This document shows positions 1 to 8,273 of a stretch of DNA of 64,000 nucleotides, one piece after another. The position numbers and the translations under genes were made by a program. Source of the stretch: Methanolobus bombayensis (GTDB lineage: Archaea; Halobacteriota; Methanosarcinia; Methanosarcinales; Methanosarcinaceae); NCBI RefSeq assembly GCF_017873415.1, contig NZ_JAGGKD010000002.1, forward strand, positions 186,001-250,000. Direction: 5' to 3'. Positions within the stretch are counted from its first letter, which is position 1, and every line of letters begins with the position of its first letter. The notes beneath the pieces are model-generated. The model had not been told where the DNA came from. It made no database searches and saw nothing but the letters and a program-made list of their open reading frames with translations.

Positions 1-1938
1 TTTCTTACCTTCAGGAATGATGATTTTGTTTCCTTCTTTCCTGAACAAACAATATCTCTTAGAGCTGATACCATAAAACCAGATGTCTTCCATTCCATCC
101 TCTATCTCAAGAATTGGTTTCTCAAAATCATAAGGATTTAATGAATCAAAGAGGTGGCTTAATTCGTCTGCAAGATGTGGAGGAACAAATATAGAGTCAG
201 TGTCCATATATGCATGAACTTCCCCTTTATCCATCACATATCTTTCAGCAATCGTAATTAACAAACGAGATCCTGCTGTAATGCATGCACCGATAATTGG
301 ATTGAAAAATGCCGCAGTTTCTTCAAATTTCCCTTTTGTTTCATAGTTAATATTGCTATATGCAGTCAAATTCTCCTCATCTTTTGGATGCATTTCTATA
401 TAAATTCCGTATGTAGTTGCATTATTGAGAATCTTAACTGCTTTTTGTTGACCATCAAGAACATCATACTCATGTGAATCCTTAGGGATTACTTTCATTT
501 TTTGTTTAATCTCTTGTCTACGTTCAACAAGGACTTTGATAAGATTATCTTCTTTTGGATTTACATGAACTCCATAGACCTCTGTTTCGTTGAGATCCTC
601 CTGAATGCCTTCAGGAATAAACTTAATAGCCCTCTTAATCTTTGGAGATTTACCAGTAAGCAACTTTGAAGCTAAAACATCGGGGAGGAAGTAAAACAGG
701 CTTTTGTCCCATGTTATTTTATTAATACCAATATTGAAGGTCGCATCCTTTTCCTTATACTTTGCTCTAACGGGAAAAATGTCTTCCTCAGGCTCAATTT
801 CAACAAGAACAACTAAATTCTTCCAGATATCGGGATTAAGTGTATCTTCTAACGTGGATGACTCTATTAATCTACGAACATTTTCTGTATCATCTGTATA
901 TTGAACACTTTTTGCTACAACAAATTTCCAGAGATCAAGGAGAAGTGTTACAGTTGGGTACATACTGAAAAAGTCCAGCACAGTAACCTTTGTAGGTGTT
1001 TTTCTTATCTTACACTCACATCGTCCTCCATAATATCCACTCATCAATTTTCCAAGGATTTCAGGAGAAAATTCGGGATTTTGATCCATGAAAGGTGTGA
1101 TGTTGCATTGCTTGAGTGCCTGTTTCCCAAGAGAAGCAGCAGAGTAAACATCAGTCATTGAAATGTTTAATTGATATCTTTCATGCTCCTGTCTTACTTT
1201 TTTGAATAGCTCGTATGTAGATTTTACATCTGTAATGTTATAAGCAATGTATTTTTGAGTTATCACACCGTGTTTCTTTGTTTTTTCCTTCTTTATTGGT
1301 GTATCAAATATCTTACAGGCATTTTCAAGATTAAGAGATTTGTTATCTGTCAAAATACAAGCTAACTTCTGTACATCCAGAAAATGTCCTTTGAATGTTT
1401 TTCCCTTCCTATACTTGCCTTTTGCTCTTGTGAATTCAATATTGAAAGATCTCCCTGTGAGATGCTTTATACGTATTCTAGGGTATGTTGTATCCTCAGT
1501 GAGTAAAAAAGAAAAACCATCTTTACCTGAGTACCTTCCATGACCATAGTCAAGAATGATCCGTGATAGATCAAAATTAAGGTTAAAACCGATACAGAGA
1601 GTTTTTCTTTCATAAACTTCTAGATAAAAGAGTCTAACGAACTCTTCAAGAGGAAACAAGCGTATGTTATGTTTTTCAGAGAATTTTATTAGTTCCTTAT
1701 GTTCTTTTTCTGAAACATGTCTCTCATCCCAGAAAAGTCCACCATAATGAAAAACATCATTCTCATGTACATCAAAGTAACCAAATTTTAAGTTAAGATA
1801 TTCATCAGCCGTTGTTTCTGTATCAAAAGTAAGAACTCTGGTAAATTCAGGAATTTCTTTCTCATATTTAAAATTACTCTTCTTTTTCTTTTTAGTTTCT
1901 TTTTTCGTAGGGTATGTTCGCAAAGCTAGTTTATTCAT
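1..1938 (-). CDS. Family B DNA polymerase of the casposon (partial, C-terminus outside window)
   Basis: About 646 codons are present and the frame runs off the left edge. I translated it by hand from the complement. It shows the 3'-5' exonuclease motifs FDTET near the start, then GFNLNFD, then YNITD. The polymerase motifs follow: DFFSMYP (motif A), KILNNATTYG (motif B), YMDTDS (motif C, two catalytic Asp) and SKRY after it. The basic N-terminus has a run of lysines. The start ATG overlaps the stop of the HNH gene (ATGA), so the two are translationally coupled. In casposons this enzyme is thought to replicate the excised element (family knowledge). It is divergent from the replicative archaeal PolB, and the mobile context rules out the housekeeping copy. 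Confidence 0.9.
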   Translation of the reverse strand, partial: MNKLALRTYPTKKETKKKKKSNFKYEKEIPEFTRVLTFDTETTADEYLNLKFGYFDVHENDVFHYGGLFWDERHVSEKEHKELIKFSEKHNIRLFPLEEFVRLFYLEVYERKTLCIGFNLNFDLSRIILDYGHGRYSGKDGFSFLLTEDTTYPRIRIKHLTGRSFNIEFTRAKGKYRKGKTFKGHFLDVQKLACILTDNKSLNLENACKIFDTPIKKEKTKKHGVITQKYIAYNITDVKSTYELFKKVRQEHERYQLNISMTDVYSAASLGKQALKQCNITPFMDQNPEFSPEILGKLMSGYYGGRCECKIRKTPTKVTVLDFFSMYPTVTLLLDLWKFVVAKSVQYTDDTENVRRLIESSTLEDTLNPDIWKNLVVLVEIEPEEDIFPVRAKYKEKDATFNIGINKITWDKSLFYFLPDVLASKLLTGKSPKIKRAIKFIPEGIQEDLNETEVYGVHVNPKEDNLIKVLVERRQEIKQKMKVIPKDSHEYDVLDGQQKAVKILNNATTYGIYIEMHPKDEENLTAYSNINYETKGKFEETAAFFNPIIGACITAGSRLLITIAERYVMDKGEVHAYMDTDSIFVPPHLADELSHLFDSLNPYDFEKPILEIEDGMEDIWFYGISSKRYCLFRKEGNKIIIPEGKK

Positions 1939-2285
1939 TCAATTCCCTCATAACTTTGTTTTAAAAGATCAATTTCAACTTCATCCATACGTTTTCTTAA
2001 TGCTGCATGTGTAAGCAAAATGTAGTTTATTCTCTTCTCTAGAGGTAATTTGCTTGATCTGAACTTAGGTGGTAATTCATTCTGAAAATGCGTTACAGCA
2101 GCGTGACAGTTCAGACACAGAACCCTTGTTTCATCCGAAAAGCCTCTTGTAGAAATGTGATGATTTTCGTAGATTTTCAGTGCATAAGGGTTGGTTTCTC
2201 CACAGATTTCACAGATACCATTTTTAACAAGCTGTTCATCCTTAGCTTGCTGTTTTATCTGCATAATGAAATCTTCGTTGGACAA
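1935..2285 (-). CDS. HNH endonuclease, casposon component
   Basis: This 116-residue protein carries a zinc-binding HNH fold. A CEIC pair lies near residue 25, NHH (ENHHIS) follows, and a second pair LCLNC comes before the final His of HAAVTHF. The basic, helical C-terminus probably contacts DNA. HNH nucleases are recurrent components of casposons beside PolB and Cas1 (established for the family). Their role in the transposition cycle is unproven. The gene sits in a four-gene leftward operon (RHH, HTH protein, HNH, PolB) and overlaps polB by 4 nt. Confidence 0.88.
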   Translation of the reverse strand: MSNEDFIMQIKQQAKDEQLVKNGICEICGETNPYALKIYENHHISTRGFSDETRVLCLNCHAAVTHFQNELPPKFRSSKLPLEKRINYILLTHAALRKRMDEVEIDLLKQSYEGIE

Positions 2286-2311
2286 GCTTAACCCTCAGCA
2301 ATTTAAAAGGC

Positions 2312-2956
2312 TCAGATTCTGTTGTCGTATACTGGAAGAGATTCAGAATCCTCTACCTGTTCTTTAAGCTCATACAACTTGTCAAGATCAGTTTCAAGTG
2401 AGTATTCTTTACCATCTACTCCCCTTATCTTGACATCTTTAAATGGTTCAAGTAGGTTCTTATCCCCGTTTTTCACAGCAATTTTGACAATAGCCAGATA
2501 TCTACTGATAAGAGATCCATCCCTTGAGCTATTGACTACAACACTGATTCTTTTACCATTCGAGTAAATCCATCTACCTCTTTCAATGCTGTCTGTTTTT
2601 GTTGCAACCCATTTGCCATTCTTTTTGAATACAGCATTACCAAGATGTCTTAGAGCATCTTTTAAGCTGATTCCTTGCTGCTTTGCAGCTAAAGTAAGGT
2701 TTTTGCCTTTTCTTAGATCACTCAGAGCCAGAAGGGCTCTACTTCTCATGTCGACCTCTTCAGGAGAAAGCATAGCATAAGCTTTCAGAGCTGGAGATAC
2801 ATCCGATACTCTCATTTTACGGAGAGTGCTAAGTGTAGCTGAAGGGTTTAGCTTATGTTTTCTAATGATTTCTTTTGCATACCTGGTATCTCTTGGCATG
2901 GCTTTGAGCCATTCACCATAGGTTCTATACTCCTTAGAGAATCTTGGCCTGCTCAT
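2312..2956 (-). CDS. Helix-turn-helix protein of the casposon operon, function unknown
   Basis: The protein has 214 residues and is basic in its N-terminal half. A stretch around residues 85-105 (LTLAAKQQGISLKDALRHLG) has the alternation of a helix-turn-helix. The C-terminal half is beta-rich and acidic at the very end. No enzyme motif is visible. Its ATG overlaps the stop of the preceding ribbon-helix-helix gene (ATGA) and the HNH gene follows after 26 nt, so it belongs to the casposon operon. A DNA-binding accessory role in replication or regulation is an inference from position and the HTH-like segment. Confidence 0.75.
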   Translation of the reverse strand: MSRPRFSKEYRTYGEWLKAMPRDTRYAKEIIRKHKLNPSATLSTLRKMRVSDVSPALKAYAMLSPEEVDMRSRALLALSDLRKGKNLTLAAKQQGISLKDALRHLGNAVFKKNGKWVATKTDSIERGRWIYSNGKRISVVVNSSRDGSLISRYLAIVKIAVKNGDKNLLEPFKDVKIRGVDGKEYSLETDLDKLYELKEQVEDSESLPVYDNRI

Positions 2957-3093
2957 CTTTCTTCCTCCCAGAGCTTCATTAAAGCAATTCTTACAACTTC
3001 AGCTTGGGAACATCCAAAGAAGTCTGACATCAATTCGAGTTTCTCTCTGTAATAGGGAGATAATGTTATTGTTAAGCGGTTTCTAGGTGTCAT
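2953..3093 (-). CDS. Ribbon-helix-helix (CopG/Arc-type) regulator, 46 aa
   Basis: This short frame lies directly upstream of the 214-residue HTH gene and overlaps its start by 4 nt. The predicted protein begins MTPRNRLTITLSPYYREKL. That is a short basic beta-strand, and two helices follow (residues 13-45, including FFGCSQAEVVRIALMKLWEEE), which is the layout of a ribbon-helix-helix DNA-binding domain. It is the first gene of the leftward casposon operon and faces the divergent promoter at 3094-3263. It therefore probably represses its own operon and perhaps the cas1 operon (inference). Length and pattern are typical of small CopG-like repressors of mobile elements. Confidence 0.72.
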   Translation of the reverse strand: MTPRNRLTITLSPYYREKLELMSDFFGCSQAEVVRIALMKLWEEER

Positions 3094-3137
3094 TTTTTTC
3101 ACCAATACCTGAAATTACCGCATGATTTATATTCAAA

Positions 3138-3179
3138 TTTGACATACAATATAACATCTAATTTGATGTAATTTGGCAT
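3138..3179. promoter_or_regulatory. Repeated operator-like motifs in the divergent casposon promoter
   Basis: The 170 bp between the two divergent operons holds three copies of TTTGRYRT: TTTGACAT at 3138, TTTGATGT at 3162 and TTTGGCAT at 3172. An inverted repeat ACATC-TAATTT-GATGT spans 3154-3169, and a direct repeat CATCTAATT occurs at 3156 and 3177. Short repeated half-sites in AT-rich DNA are what a ribbon-helix-helix repressor would bind. Assignment to the adjacent RHH protein is inference. Confidence 0.5.
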
Positions 3180-3263
3180 CTAATTAAGAAAATATGATTC
3201 CTATTTGGAGCTATTTGTCCTATATTCAAGAAATATGACATTTGTAAAAAAAGATGTATTCAC

Positions 3264-4124
3264 ATGAGTAAACAAGGAAAAAGCAAAGACTTAGATGAAA
3301 ATTTGAAAGAATACCTCTCTAGCTATGGAATTGTAAAGAGGGAAGATATTATAGATGCCTTTAGAGGTGAGCGCAGCGAAAGAACAATTATTAGACACTT
3401 AGAATACTTGAATGAAGCTGGATTCATAGTAAAATTGTCTGCTAAACAAGTCAAAAAATATGGTATCAATCCAACAGATTATCGTGAAAAGTACTTTTTG
3501 CTAAAGGAGAATACGGAAATAAAAAAGCATATTGATGCTGTCTTCAAACTCTTTAATGATTGTGATTCTGAAGCTAAAATAGCTGCTTTAGGGGAAATGG
3601 ATACTTATAGAAATTATTACATTTTAGAACCTTTGCAATTAGATATTCTGGTTAAAAATCTTAGTGAAAAGGACATTGAATTATCGTATCAACTAATGGT
3701 AGTTATTCACCACTATATTGTGGATAAAAATATTCAACCAAACGACATCAATTTACTGCTTACCAAGTTGAGATCGCTTTTGAAAAACATACCACCTATG
3801 TCTAAACAACGTCCTGTTCTTCGAGGAAATATTGTTGCCTTACTTTGCAAGTATAATGATGAGACTGTAATTGAACAACTTGTCCAAGATGCCGAAACAA
3901 TGGAAAACTTTGCAGATGTAAAAGACGAGTATGACAAACTATATGCTGCCAAGTTGATCGAAAAGAATAGAACGAAGCTTTTCAATCTTGAAATTGAGTT
4001 GAGAAATAAGGGTAAGCACAATAATGCCAAAGTTCTTTCTCAAATAAGGGATCAGGCAAGAAAGGGTATAGATATAGCGTTGCTTGATGGAAATGTTAAT
4101 ACTCTGGGGAGTGATCTTAAATGA
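3264..4124 (+). CDS. Winged-helix protein coupled to the casposase
   Basis: This 286-residue protein starts with a winged-helix domain (about residues 10-75: a helix SSYGIVKREDIIDAFRG, a recognition-helix-like RSERTIIRHLEYLNEAG, then a wing). The remainder, about residues 85-270, is all-helical and resembles repeated helical pairs. No catalytic motif is visible. Its stop overlaps the cas1 start (ATGA at 4121-4124), so the two are co-translated and probably act together. HTH proteins next to cas1 are known in Methanosarcinales casposons. Whether this one regulates expression or helps assemble the transpososome is unknown. Confidence 0.78.
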   Translation: MSKQGKSKDLDENLKEYLSSYGIVKREDIIDAFRGERSERTIIRHLEYLNEAGFIVKLSAKQVKKYGINPTDYREKYFLLKENTEIKKHIDAVFKLFNDCDSEAKIAALGEMDTYRNYYILEPLQLDILVKNLSEKDIELSYQLMVVIHHYIVDKNIQPNDINLLLTKLRSLLKNIPPMSKQRPVLRGNIVALLCKYNDETVIEQLVQDAETMENFADVKDEYDKLYAAKLIEKNRTKLFNLEIELRNKGKHNNAKVLSQIRDQARKGIDIALLDGNVNTLGSDLK

Positions 4125-5335
4125 GATTTTTACTGTTGAATGGCAACGGCATCGATATTCGTGTAAATAATGCCAAAATGTGTGTCAAAGATGGGAGATT
4201 CTCGACAACTGAAGAACCTCAGGAATATGTGTTCTCTCCAAAAAGAATGGATATTGATAGCATCATTATCTACGCTCAGAATGGAAACCTTACACTGGAT
4301 GCTATAAGATGGCTTATAAAACACAATGTTCAGATCTCAATTCTCAACTGGGATGGAAAATTACTGACAACAATGCTTCCACCTGAGAGTACTAATGTCA
4401 AGACAAGGTTTTCTCAGTATCATGCCTTTGAAGATGAAAAAGCAAGAGTCAAAATAGCCAAGAACTTTATTGAGGCCAAGTTTGATAAGACCCAAGTGGT
4501 ACTTGAACACCTTAAACAAAGATATCCTGAAATTGACTACGATTTCACAGAAGACTTGGAGAAACTCAAGAAAACCAAGACCATAAAGGAAATAATGGGT
4601 GTTGAGGGTGGTGTTGCCTACAAGTACTGGAATGAATTCTCACAAGCTATTCCTGAAAAGTATGATCATGAATCAAGAATTGATTCGGGCCGTAGGCCCA
4701 ACGGGGCAGGGGACATGGTAAACACTATGCTTAACTATGGCTACGCTTTGTTAGAGGCAGAGGCCCTCCGGGCCATCAACGCTGTGGGGCTAGATCCCCA
4801 CGTGGGTTTTTTGCATGAAATGAATACTAGCAAGAATAGTCTTGCTTATGACTTACAAGAACCTTTCAGGTTCTTAGTAGATCTTGCTGTTTTAAACCTC
4901 ATAGAAAGAGATTGCATGGAGAAGAAAGATTTCATTAGAACTGAAAGTTATTCCTTGCGCCTGAGGCCCACTGGGGCTAAGAAACTAACTGAAGAGATCA
5001 ATCTATGGCTCAACAAGAGAGTTAATTACAAAGGGAATATGACAATGTGGAGTTATGTAATGTTCCTGAAAACTAGGGAATTAGCTCAGTATCTAGTTGG
5101 TAAGAGACAGGAGACAGATTTTGTAGAACCACAATATGAGACAAAGAGACAGGATACAAACGACATAAGACAGAAAATACTCAGTATTTCCTATTCCGAT
5201 TGGAAAAAACTAGGATTTTCAAAAGGAACGTTGCATTATATGAAGAAAAATGCGAAAGCGGATACTCCTTTTACGCTTAATGCACATAATAAAGAGCGTT
5301 TGGATAAGTGGGAAAAGCTCGTTGCAAATGATTGA
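4121..5335 (+). CDS. cas1: Cas1 casposase (integrase of the casposon), intact
   Basis: The protein has 404 residues. The N-terminal beta-rich Cas1 domain (1-90) is followed by the catalytic helical domain. Candidate metal ligands are E162 in GVEGG, H232 in LHEMN and D244/E247 in AYDLQEPFR. A linker rich in GAGACA-encoded residues leads to a C-terminal helix-turn-helix (about 347-400, SISYSDWKKLGFSKGTLHYM), which CRISPR Cas1 lacks and casposases have. No cas2 or other cas gene is nearby and a family B polymerase and HNH are adjacent, so this is a casposase and not a CRISPR adaptation protein. Casposases integrate element ends with target duplication. The coding region contains four GC-rich inverted repeats, unusual in this AT-rich gene. 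Confidence 0.93.
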   Translation: MRFLLLNGNGIDIRVNNAKMCVKDGRFSTTEEPQEYVFSPKRMDIDSIIIYAQNGNLTLDAIRWLIKHNVQISILNWDGKLLTTMLPPESTNVKTRFSQYHAFEDEKARVKIAKNFIEAKFDKTQVVLEHLKQRYPEIDYDFTEDLEKLKKTKTIKEIMGVEGGVAYKYWNEFSQAIPEKYDHESRIDSGRRPNGAGDMVNTMLNYGYALLEAEALRAINAVGLDPHVGFLHEMNTSKNSLAYDLQEPFRFLVDLAVLNLIERDCMEKKDFIRTESYSLRLRPTGAKKLTEEINLWLNKRVNYKGNMTMWSYVMFLKTRELAQYLVGKRQETDFVEPQYETKRQDTNDIRQKILSISYSDWKKLGFSKGTLHYMKKNAKADTPFTLNAHNKERLDKWEKLVAND

Positions 5336-5342
5336 TTTTGAT

Positions 5343-5374
5343 GGAGACATGTAGTCTCCTTTGTCTTTTCGTGC
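5343..5374 (+). terminator. Hairpin after the intact casposase gene
   Basis: A perfect inverted repeat GGAGAC-ATGTA-GTCTCC (5343-5359) is followed by a T-rich run. It lies 8 nt after the cas1 stop. The inverted copy at 19508-19535 keeps the hairpin with one G-U type change, which supports a function at the RNA level. It may end cas1 transcription before the opposing hsdS gene. Confidence 0.55.
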
Positions 5375-5390
5375 TATATTTAGGAGACAA

Positions 5391-5480
5391 TTCCAAGAGA
5401 CACAGGAGACAAATGTAGACGATAAACAAGAAACAAACACAACGGACAAAGCGACAGACTCAGGAGACAACTAAGAGACA
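5391..5480 (+). repeat. GAGACA-rich noncoding repeat tract, putative casposon end
   Basis: A 90 bp tract between two convergent genes contains repeated GAGACA/GGAGACAA units near 5394, 5404, 5463 and 5474, with degenerate AGACGATAAACA and GGACAAAGCGACAGACT units between. Spacing is irregular, so it is not a CRISPR. The motif also appears in the cas1 linker codons (5100-5175). Because the tract is kept in both casposase copies and ends both, it may hold casposase recognition sites. This is inference. Confidence 0.5.
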
Positions 5481-5482
5481 GA

Positions 5483-6865
5483 TTATTTTTTCTTTTTGTT
5501 TTTCATACTGCTCGCTCTCTCAGCTTTAATTCTCTCCAACAGCACTTCAGCAGACTCATAATCTCTACCTTCCAGTCTGGCAAGCTCAGCTTCAGTAGGT
5601 ACAAGCTCCCCTGAAAAAGCCTTTGCAAGAATAGATTGCCTGAGTTGATCTGACTTCTCTCTTGCTGCTGCAACCTTTGCTTCAATAGAATCTGCAAAAG
5701 CAAAGAGTACTTCAACTCTCCTGACAATTTCTATTTGCTCAGGAAGAGAAGGGAGAGGGATTTGTATTTTGTTTAAGCTTCCTTGGGTCAACTTTGGTTG
5801 AGCACTTCCAGTAATATAGTGCTGCAAATCAAAACCATTGAAGAAGATTTCTAAGTATTCTAGTGGAATATTGTCAATAGTTTGAACAATATGTGCATGA
5901 TTGTTTACCCAAAATTGTCCTTCTGCAATAAACGCGATAGGTGTATTTCTTGCTACTAGATTTGCTCCATCTTCAGATATCAATAAAAATTTACCCTCAA
6001 AAATGTAATCATCTATATAATCTATAATTCCTGAAGCTCCATAATAAGGGTATGAACCTTGCCTTTTTTTCCTGTCAGCAGACTTTAAAGGTATTCTCTT
6101 ACCATCTAGGTTATTTACTATTGATTTAAACGCTGCATATGTCCAACTAATAGGGAGATTCATGTCATTGTTTTCAGTAGTGTTTTTCGGTGATGATAAT
6201 GCTTCAACATGTTCATTGGAATTCCTCCAATCCTCTGTTAACCGTCCATCACAAGCAGCAGCTAATACCGCCTGTTTGAAAGTTTTCAGAACTTTTGGTA
6301 CATTATCAAGTCGCTCACGTGTTGCGTCTAAACGGGCAAAAAGTGTCTTGATTACTGCAACAATGCGCTGTTGTTCGGAAAGAGGAGGAAGAGGGATTAA
6401 TGTTTTTTGAACAAATTCTTTGGGTACACGCTTCTGTCCAACACTACCAGTCATATTTGCTTCTGCTAGCTTTCGGTAGGAATCTTGACGAATATAATGA
6501 TGAAGATAGTCAGGAACAATTGCACCATTGGAACGCAAAACAATGAATTCTGTGGACCCAAAACCTAAATTGTTTAGTAGGTTCCTTGCAATTGCTGTTT
6601 TCCCATTCTCCATACATGGAGTGATTTTTGCAAATATCACATCTTCATTTTGAAAAGCAGTATAACCTTTTCTGACTTCTGAAAATGTTCTAACTTCAGG
6701 AGCATTTATAGAACCAGAATCAGCATCAACTGCTGGCATTGGTACAAAAGTAACAGTAGTATCTGAGGGAACAGCACCTTGTTTAGGTTTGGACGGATTT
6801 ATTTCTAAAATGTCTTTTAAATAAGGTAATTCCCACCCTTCCGGCAGTTCACTCTTCTGTTGCAT
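5483..6865 (-). CDS. hsdS: Type I restriction-modification specificity subunit HsdS (system 1)
   Basis: This 460-residue protein has the two-fold layout of HsdS. Target recognition domain 1 begins LPEGWELPYLKDIL, and its conserved helix region starts at LPPLSEQQRIVAVIKTLFARLD. Domain 2 begins LPISWTYAAFKSIV, and its helix region starts at LPSLPEQIEIVRRVEVLFAFAD. The ending AKAFSGELVPTEAE is typical. It sets the bipartite DNA target for the HsdR2M2S complex. The start overlaps hsdM by 17 nt. The stop lies 2 nt from the end of the casposon-type repeat, so the island boundary is very tight. Confidence 0.95.
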   Translation of the reverse strand: MQQKSELPEGWELPYLKDILEINPSKPKQGAVPSDTTVTFVPMPAVDADSGSINAPEVRTFSEVRKGYTAFQNEDVIFAKITPCMENGKTAIARNLLNNLGFGSTEFIVLRSNGAIVPDYLHHYIRQDSYRKLAEANMTGSVGQKRVPKEFVQKTLIPLPPLSEQQRIVAVIKTLFARLDATRERLDNVPKVLKTFKQAVLAAACDGRLTEDWRNSNEHVEALSSPKNTTENNDMNLPISWTYAAFKSIVNNLDGKRIPLKSADRKKRQGSYPYYGASGIIDYIDDYIFEGKFLLISEDGANLVARNTPIAFIAEGQFWVNNHAHIVQTIDNIPLEYLEIFFNGFDLQHYITGSAQPKLTQGSLNKIQIPLPSLPEQIEIVRRVEVLFAFADSIEAKVAAAREKSDQLRQSILAKAFSGELVPTEAELARLEGRDYESAEVLLERIKAERASSMKNKKKK

Positions 6866-8273
6866 AGCCGTTCCCCATTAGGTCCAGAATTGCATTCAAC
6901 TCACTTACTGCGGCTTCAAGTTCATCTATTACCTCAGCTACAAGTTCTTCAGGTTCAGGTAAATCCTGTGTATCGCCTAGAGATTCATCCCTTAGCCATT
7001 TGAGCGAATCAATCTTGTAATTTCTTTCCGTGAGTTCGGAAATGTGGAATTTATGCCAGCGATTTTCCTGTGAGTCTTTTTCATTACGCTTCGCCCTACC
7101 GTTGGGTTCATCACCAAAGCATTTTTCAAACTCTTCAAAGTGTTCTTTGGTAAGTGGACGATCTTTCTTTGTGATCTTTGGAACATTTGTACGACAATCA
7201 TAGACCCAGGTATGTTCTGTGGGAATGCCTTTGGTAAAGAATATCACGTTTGTCTTTGTTCCGGGAGAATATGGTGTGAAAGTCCCATCAGGTAATCTCA
7301 AGACTGTATGTAGATCACAGTCTTCACAGAGCACCTTAAAAACTTCTCCTGCCTGATCTGCAAAAAGTACATTATCAGGTACTACAATAGCTGCTCTGGC
7401 TCCGGGTTTCAGAATGGTCATAACATGCTGGATGAAATTCAGTTGTTTGTTGGATGTCTCGACAACAAAATCTTCACGTCCGGGAGATTGATTTGCACCT
7501 CTTGTTCCAAAAGGAGGATTAGTGAGAACTACATCAAACTTTTTAGATTCAGGTATCTCATAAATGGAGTCCCCCAGTTTGATTTCAGGTTCAATACCAT
7601 GCAAATACAGATTCATAAGAGCTAACCGGCGAGGACGTTCCACAAGCTCCTGTCCATAGTAGGTATTGTGGCGGATACGCTTTGCAAGGTCACGGTCCAC
7701 AGCACCTCCAGCGGTAACCTCCTTTAACCACTCATAGGCAGACACAAGAAAACCACCTGTACCACATGCAGGGTCCATTATAGCAAACTCCCTACTGGCG
7801 CGTGGGTCTGGTTGCATGCATCTTACGATCATCTGGATAACTATACGTGGAGTGAAATACTGCCCTGCACCCTTTTTACCTTCACTAGCTGCCTTTTCCA
7901 GTAATCCCTCGAAAGCCATTGCTTTTACATCAATGTCAAGTCCTGTCCACTCAGTCTCATCTATAAGCGTGATCATCTTTTTAAGACTTACAGGGTTATG
8001 GAAACGAGAGAGAGCACCTGCAAAGATGTCACCAAGAAGCCCTTCCTGCTTACCAAGAGTTCTCAATGCATCACTATAATGCTCTGTAAGTTCTGTACCA
8101 GATTGTTCTTTCAGGGATTGCCAGTCACAGGCTTCAGGCATTTTAATGCCTCTTTCATCAGCCATTTTCAGAAATAACAGGTAAGTGATTTGCTCAATAT
8201 AATCTCCATAATCAATACCTTCATGCCTTAAGGTGTGGCAAAAACCCCATAGTTTTTGTACAATATCGCTCAT
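6849..8273 (-). CDS. hsdM: Type I restriction-modification methyltransferase HsdM (system 1)
   Basis: This 474-residue N6-adenine methyltransferase has an N-terminal helical domain (MSDIVQKLWGFCHTLRHEG). The SAM-binding motif DPACGTGGFL follows GAGQYFTPR, and the catalytic motif IV is NPPFGTRG. It methylates the host site in complex with HsdS and protects DNA from HsdR. The ATG overlaps the hsdR stop (ATGA) and the 3' end overlaps hsdS, giving an hsdR-hsdM-hsdS operon. It is different in sequence and length from the second HsdM (17824-19377), so the two systems are not a duplication. Confidence 0.96.
   Translation of the reverse strand: MSDIVQKLWGFCHTLRHEGIDYGDYIEQITYLLFLKMADERGIKMPEACDWQSLKEQSGTELTEHYSDALRTLGKQEGLLGDIFAGALSRFHNPVSLKKMITLIDETEWTGLDIDVKAMAFEGLLEKAASEGKKGAGQYFTPRIVIQMIVRCMQPDPRASREFAIMDPACGTGGFLVSAYEWLKEVTAGGAVDRDLAKRIRHNTYYGQELVERPRRLALMNLYLHGIEPEIKLGDSIYEIPESKKFDVVLTNPPFGTRGANQSPGREDFVVETSNKQLNFIQHVMTILKPGARAAIVVPDNVLFADQAGEVFKVLCEDCDLHTVLRLPDGTFTPYSPGTKTNVIFFTKGIPTEHTWVYDCRTNVPKITKKDRPLTKEHFEEFEKCFGDEPNGRAKRNEKDSQENRWHKFHISELTERNYKIDSLKWLRDESLGDTQDLPEPEELVAEVIDELEAAVSELNAILDLMGNGYATEE

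Larger units (their letters stand above)
4490..5480 (+). repeat. Left arm of a ~1 kb inverted repeat (cas1 3' two-thirds plus GAGACA tail)
   Basis: From about codon 124 of cas1 to the final GAGACA at 5475-5480, this segment matches 19397-20390 in reverse orientation. By eye the encoded proteins are about 85% identical over 246 residues, and the noncoding tail is similarly conserved with few gaps. Similarity stops at GAGACA, 2 nt before the stop codon of hsdS. The sharp end looks like an element terminus. Confidence 0.85.

Noticed and set aside
4121-5480. CRISPR-Cas adaptation locus suggested by cas1 and GAGACA repeats
   Set aside because: No cas2, no effector genes and no repeat-spacer periodicity. 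GAGACA units are irregularly spaced. The C-terminal HTH and polymerase neighbours fit a casposase.
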